Assembly: GCA_020444765.1 (NCBI GenBank) | Contig: JAGRHW010000174.1 | Coordinates: forward strand, 1-7,310 | Length of the DNA stretch: 7,310 nt | Direction: 5' to 3' | From: Gammaproteobacteria bacterium | GTDB lineage: Bacteria > Pseudomonadota > Gammaproteobacteria > Granulosicoccales > Granulosicoccaceae | Shown here: positions 4,856 through 7,310 of the stretch, in pieces | How positions within the stretch are numbered: the first letter of the stretch is position 1 | Layout: each line of letters begins with the position of its first letter | Made by a program: the position numbers and the translations under genes | Notes under the pieces: model-generated | The model's database searches: none | Seen by the model: only the letters and a program-made list of their open reading frames with translations | What the model was told of the DNA's origin: nothing

Positions 4856-5901
4856 GCCTGCGTCTCCCTGACCCGTGCCTGGCCTGCAGGTTTTTTGCTT
4901 TCAGCCTTGTCTTGTTCGCTAACCCGGTTTCTCGACTTGCCGAGCGAGAGCAGCCAGCCGGCGATACCTTGTGGCATAAACAGCACCACCGCCACCGATA
5001 CCGCACCCATCAGCAGCAGCCAGTGTTCGGTCAGACCTTCAAAGATGTAGTGCAGTATTTCAAACGTGAAAGCACCGAGAATCGCGCCGAACAATGTGCC
5101 GGCACCACCGAGAATCACCATCACCAACGCGTGCCCGGAGGCATGCCAGCCCATGATCGAGGGATTGACAAAACCATATTGCGTGGCCGAGAGAAAGCCG
5201 GCGAGTCCCGCCAGCATGCCGGCGATGACAAAACACACGACCTTGTAGTGATTGACGTTGTAACCGAGCGCCAGCGTGCGATGTTCGTTCAGGTGAATAC
5301 CGGTCAGCACGCGCCCGAAAGGCGAACGCACCAGCATTCGCAGCAGCAGATACACCGCGACCATGCAAGCCAGGCACAGGTAGAAAAAGGTCTGGCGGTT
5401 TTCCAGATCGAGCAGGTTTATACCGCCGAGGCTGACCTCCGGTTTCATCATCAGATACATGCCGTCCGAGCCGCCGGCAAAAGCTGCGTCATTAACCAGG
5501 TAGAAACCCATCTGCCCGAACGCCAGCGTCACCATGATAAAATACACGCCGCTGGTGCGGATGCTTAGCAGGCCGACCAGCAAAGCCAGCACACCGCTGA
5601 ATGCCAGACTGGCCGGCAGCACCAGCCAGATATTCGCCGCCTCGTATTCCGGCGCCAGCAGGGCCAGCACATAACCGGCGGCACCGAAGAACAAGGCATG
5701 TCCGAGGCTGACCATGCCGGTCACCCCGACCAGCAGATCGAGACTCATGGCGAAGATCGCCAGAATGATAATCGTGGTGAGTTTTTGCAGGATAAACGCC
5801 GCGCGTTCGCCGACGACGGCTTCGCCGTACAAGGGATAGAACGCCAGCAACAGCAACAATACAAGCAGTAGCAGGCTTACCGGACGTGGAATCTGTGTCA
5901 T
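4852..5901 (-). CDS. livM: HAAT ABC transporter permease LivM
   Basis: This is an inner-membrane permease of 349 residues with many hydrophobic segments. The N-terminal membrane segment spans about residues 7-24. The conserved LivM stretch, with LVGVTGMVSLGHALFFGAAG at 57-76, follows. The cytoplasmic EAA-type loop is GIHLNEHRTLALGYNVNHYK (201-220); this loop contacts the ATPases and usually reads more like AIRENE-x-RA-x-x-LGY, so His203 and Leu204 are small departures. A conserved GGAGTLFGAILGAF segment lies near 265-280. The C-terminal tail (about 320-349) is highly charged and probably cytoplasmic. The start ATG has a strong GGGGGAG ribosome binding site, and the gene begins 16 bases after livH. 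Together with LivH it forms the membrane channel. Confidence 0.94.
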   Translation of the reverse strand: MTQIPRPVSLLLLVLLLLLAFYPLYGEAVVGERAAFILQKLTTIIILAIFAMSLDLLVGVTGMVSLGHALFFGAAGYVLALLAPEYEAANIWLVLPASLAFSGVLALLVGLLSIRTSGVYFIMVTLAFGQMGFYLVNDAAFAGGSDGMYLMMKPEVSLGGINLLDLENRQTFFYLCLACMVAVYLLLRMLVRSPFGRVLTGIHLNEHRTLALGYNVNHYKVVCFVIAGMLAGLAGFLSATQYGFVNPSIMGWHASGHALVMVILGGAGTLFGAILGAFTFEILHYIFEGLTEHWLLLMGAVSVAVVLFMPQGIAGWLLSLGKSRNRVSEQDKAESKKPAGQARVRETQA

Positions 5902-5917
5902 AAAATCTCCCCCGCTC

Positions 5918-6778
5918 TCAGGCGAACAGACCGCGCGGACGCCATAACAGCACCAGAGCCATCACCAGATATACCATCACGCTGGCCAGTGCCGGCACCA
6001 GCACCGGACCAAACGTACTGACCAGCCCCACCAGCATGGCGCCGAAAAAAGCTCCCTTTATCGAACCGATCCCCCCGATGACCACCACCACGAAACAGAT
6101 AATCAGGATGCCATCGCCCATGCCGGGGTAAACCGAACTGAGCGGCGCGGCAATCATGCCGGCAAAACTCGACAAGGCGACACCGGCAGCGAAAATCAGG
6201 GTAAACAGCGTGCGGATGTCGATGCCGAGCGCATCCACCATATCGCGGTTGCTGGCACCGGCGCGGATAATCATGCCGATACGGGTTTTCTGAATGATCC
6301 AGTACATTGCCAGCGCCAGCACCAGACATACGGCCGAGACCACCAGCCGGTAAACCGGATAGCTTAGGGTGTCAGTCAGTGCGATCGAGCCGCTGAACAT
6401 CGCCGGCACCGGCACGCCGTGCACATCGTTACCCCAGATGATGCGCTGCATCTCGTTGAAGATCAGGATCAGGCCGAAAGTCAGCAAGACCTGCAGCAGA
6501 TGATCGCGATCGTACAGATAACCGACCAGAAAACGCTCGATGACAATGCCGAGCAAGAGCATCACGGGAATACCAAGCACGATTGCCAGCAGCAGATTAC
6601 CGGTCCAGGACACCAGCGCATAACACAGATAGGCGCCGATCATATACATCGCGCCGTGCGCCAGATTGATAATACCCATGATGCCGAACACCAGCGTCAG
6701 ACCGCTGGCGATCAGGAACAGCAACAAACCGGTCTGGATGCCGTTCAACAACTGGATAAGCAGAAAAGAGATATCCAC
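5918..6778 (-). CDS. livH: HAAT ABC transporter permease LivH
   Basis: This is an inner-membrane permease of 286 residues from a GTG start at 6776-6778, the usual LivH size. The N terminus reads DISFLLIQLLNGIQTGLLLF, the standard LivH beginning. It is followed by GLTLVFGIMGIINLAHGAMY with the conserved NLAHGA motif. The EAA-type cytoplasmic loop contains GASNRDMVDALGID, and the C terminus ends in WRPRGLFA, also typical. The GTG has GAGG 8 bases upstream. A longer form starting at ATG 6841 is possible and has its own weak AGG. It would add 21 residues rich in Arg, Asp and His with no family counterpart, and its first codons would lie in a strong hairpin (6812-6834). The GTG start is therefore preferred. 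Confidence 0.9.
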   Translation of the reverse strand: MDISFLLIQLLNGIQTGLLLFLIASGLTLVFGIMGIINLAHGAMYMIGAYLCYALVSWTGNLLLAIVLGIPVMLLLGIVIERFLVGYLYDRDHLLQVLLTFGLILIFNEMQRIIWGNDVHGVPVPAMFSGSIALTDTLSYPVYRLVVSAVCLVLALAMYWIIQKTRIGMIIRAGASNRDMVDALGIDIRTLFTLIFAAGVALSSFAGMIAAPLSSVYPGMGDGILIICFVVVVIGGIGSIKGAFFGAMLVGLVSTFGPVLVPALASVMVYLVMALVLLWRPRGLFA

Positions 6779-6811
6779 AGCAACAGCCTCGCGTGCTCGG
6801 AAGTGATCGAT

Positions 6812-6834
6812 ACCCCGCCCTGCACGGACGGGGT
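6812..6834 (-). terminator. Stem-loop between livK and livH (mRNA-processing or attenuator hairpin)
   Basis: On the minus strand ACCCCGTCC and GGGCGGGGT form a 9-bp stem (eight Watson-Crick pairs and one G-U) around the 5-base loop GTGCA, 23 bases after the livK stop. No U-run follows, so it is not a standard intrinsic terminator. Stable hairpins directly after periplasmic binding-protein genes commonly protect the upstream mRNA and partly limit downstream permease expression. Its position fits the need for excess binding protein. Confidence 0.55.
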
Positions 6835-6857
6835 CATGCATGCAGAAACCTGACGGT

Positions 6858-7310
6858 TCAGGGATTCATCTTGCAACCGGTGCCCGGATCGGCCAGACCT
6901 TCCGCGGCTACGGCGATCATACGGTTTTCACCCTCTTGCACTTCACGCACATAGACATTCTGCGCGGGATTATGCGATGGCGAAAACGTCCAGGCACCGC
7001 GCGGGCTGTCGATCGTGGCGGACGACATGGCCTTGATCAGGGCATCCTTGTTACCGGTATCGCCGCCGACAGCGTCAAGACCGGTCACCAGCAGTTTGCC
7101 CGCGTCATAGCCCTGCACCGCGTAAATATCGGCCGGCTTGCCGAAGTTGCTGTTATAGGCTTCGCGGAAAGCATTGTTGACCGGGTTGTCGATTCCATCA
7201 GCATAATGCAGCGTGGTGGTCACGCCGGTTGCCGCATCGCCCTGCGCCTGCAAGGTCCCGTCGGTCAGAAAACCCGAACCAAGCAGCGGTACGCTCTCCT
7301 TGAGACCGGC
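6858..7310 (-). CDS. livK: HAAT ABC transporter substrate-binding protein LivK-type, C-terminal part (runs off right edge)
   Basis: This is the C-terminal 150 residues of a periplasmic binding protein (Peripla_BP_6 type I fold) that captures the substrate for the LivHMGF importer. The frame is open to the window edge, so the N terminus and signal peptide lie outside. Recognisable family features are VPLLGSGFLTDG, the DIYAVQGYDAGKLLVTGLDA segment and GAWTFSPSHNPAQNVYVREV near the C terminus. This last pattern (RGxxxFxxxHxPxQxVYxREV) is typical of HAAT binding proteins, including those for aromatic acids. A cysteine precedes the final KMNP. It is the first gene of the visible operon; its promoter must lie beyond the right edge. 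Ligand specificity cannot be read from this fragment; benzoate or a related acid is inferred from the boxR-like gene. Confidence 0.9.
   Translation of the reverse strand, partial: AGLKESVPLLGSGFLTDGTLQAQGDAATGVTTTLHYADGIDNPVNNAFREAYNSNFGKPADIYAVQGYDAGKLLVTGLDAVGGDTGNKDALIKAMSSATIDSPRGAWTFSPSHNPAQNVYVREVQEGENRMIAVAAEGLADPGTGCKMNP

Noticed and set aside
4912..5568. 218-residue plus-strand open frame opposite livM
   Set aside because: The translation is Gln/His/Arg-rich, typical of antisense to membrane-protein codons, and LivM on the other strand is certain.
6858..7253. Separate short gene starting with TTG at 7253
   Set aside because: The frame stays open to the window edge and upstream residues continue the binding-protein sequence; this is the interior of livK.
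1..7310. tRNA, rRNA, CRISPR array, riboswitch or attachment site
   Set aside because: No tRNA-like cloverleaf next to gene ends, no regularly spaced repeats and no recognisable riboswitch core were seen on reading both strands. Subtle structured RNAs would need a covariance search.

Overview
The window looks like chromosomal DNA from an aromatic-degrading proteobacterium, probably Beta- or Gammaproteobacteria; the genus cannot be read from the sequence. The signs are fairly high GC with GC-rich codon use, a BoxR/BzdR-type regulator (helix-turn-helix fused to a shikimate-kinase-like domain, the known sensor of benzoyl-CoA), and two branched-chain-amino-acid-type (HAAT) ABC transport systems of the kind that often import benzoate and related acids in such clusters. 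No catabolic enzyme gene lies inside the window, so the aromatic role is inferred from the regulator and its neighbours.

Layout. Bases 1-484 (minus) hold the N-terminal part of a LivH-type permease that runs off the left edge. A 214-bp AT-rich divergent control region (485-698) separates it from a plus-strand TetR-family regulator (699-1586). That regulator carries an extra transposase-like helix-turn-helix at its N terminus and starts at TTG. The TetR gene converges on a boxR-like gene (1709-2635, minus), with a short palindrome between them. Everything from 2635 to the right edge is on the minus strand. In transcription order it is: substrate-binding protein livK (right edge, partial), livH, livM, livG, livF, a hemerythrin-domain protein, then boxR-like behind its own apparent promoter.

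How the genes fit together. livK, livH, livM, livG and livF make up a complete HAAT importer. livM-livG and livG-livF overlap by 4 bases (ATGA), and the hemerythrin gene starts 12 bases after livF, so these form one tight operon. A strong stem-loop between livK and livH is of the type that stabilises binding-protein mRNA and lowers downstream permease expression. The BoxR-like protein probably senses benzoyl-CoA and controls the local transport and catabolic genes. The TetR fusion probably controls the divergent second transporter and itself. The hemerythrin protein may link the system to oxygen, which the aerobic benzoyl-CoA (Box) pathway needs. No RNA genes, CRISPR arrays, insertion sequences or attachment sites were seen. 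No gene-free stretch exceeds 214 bp.
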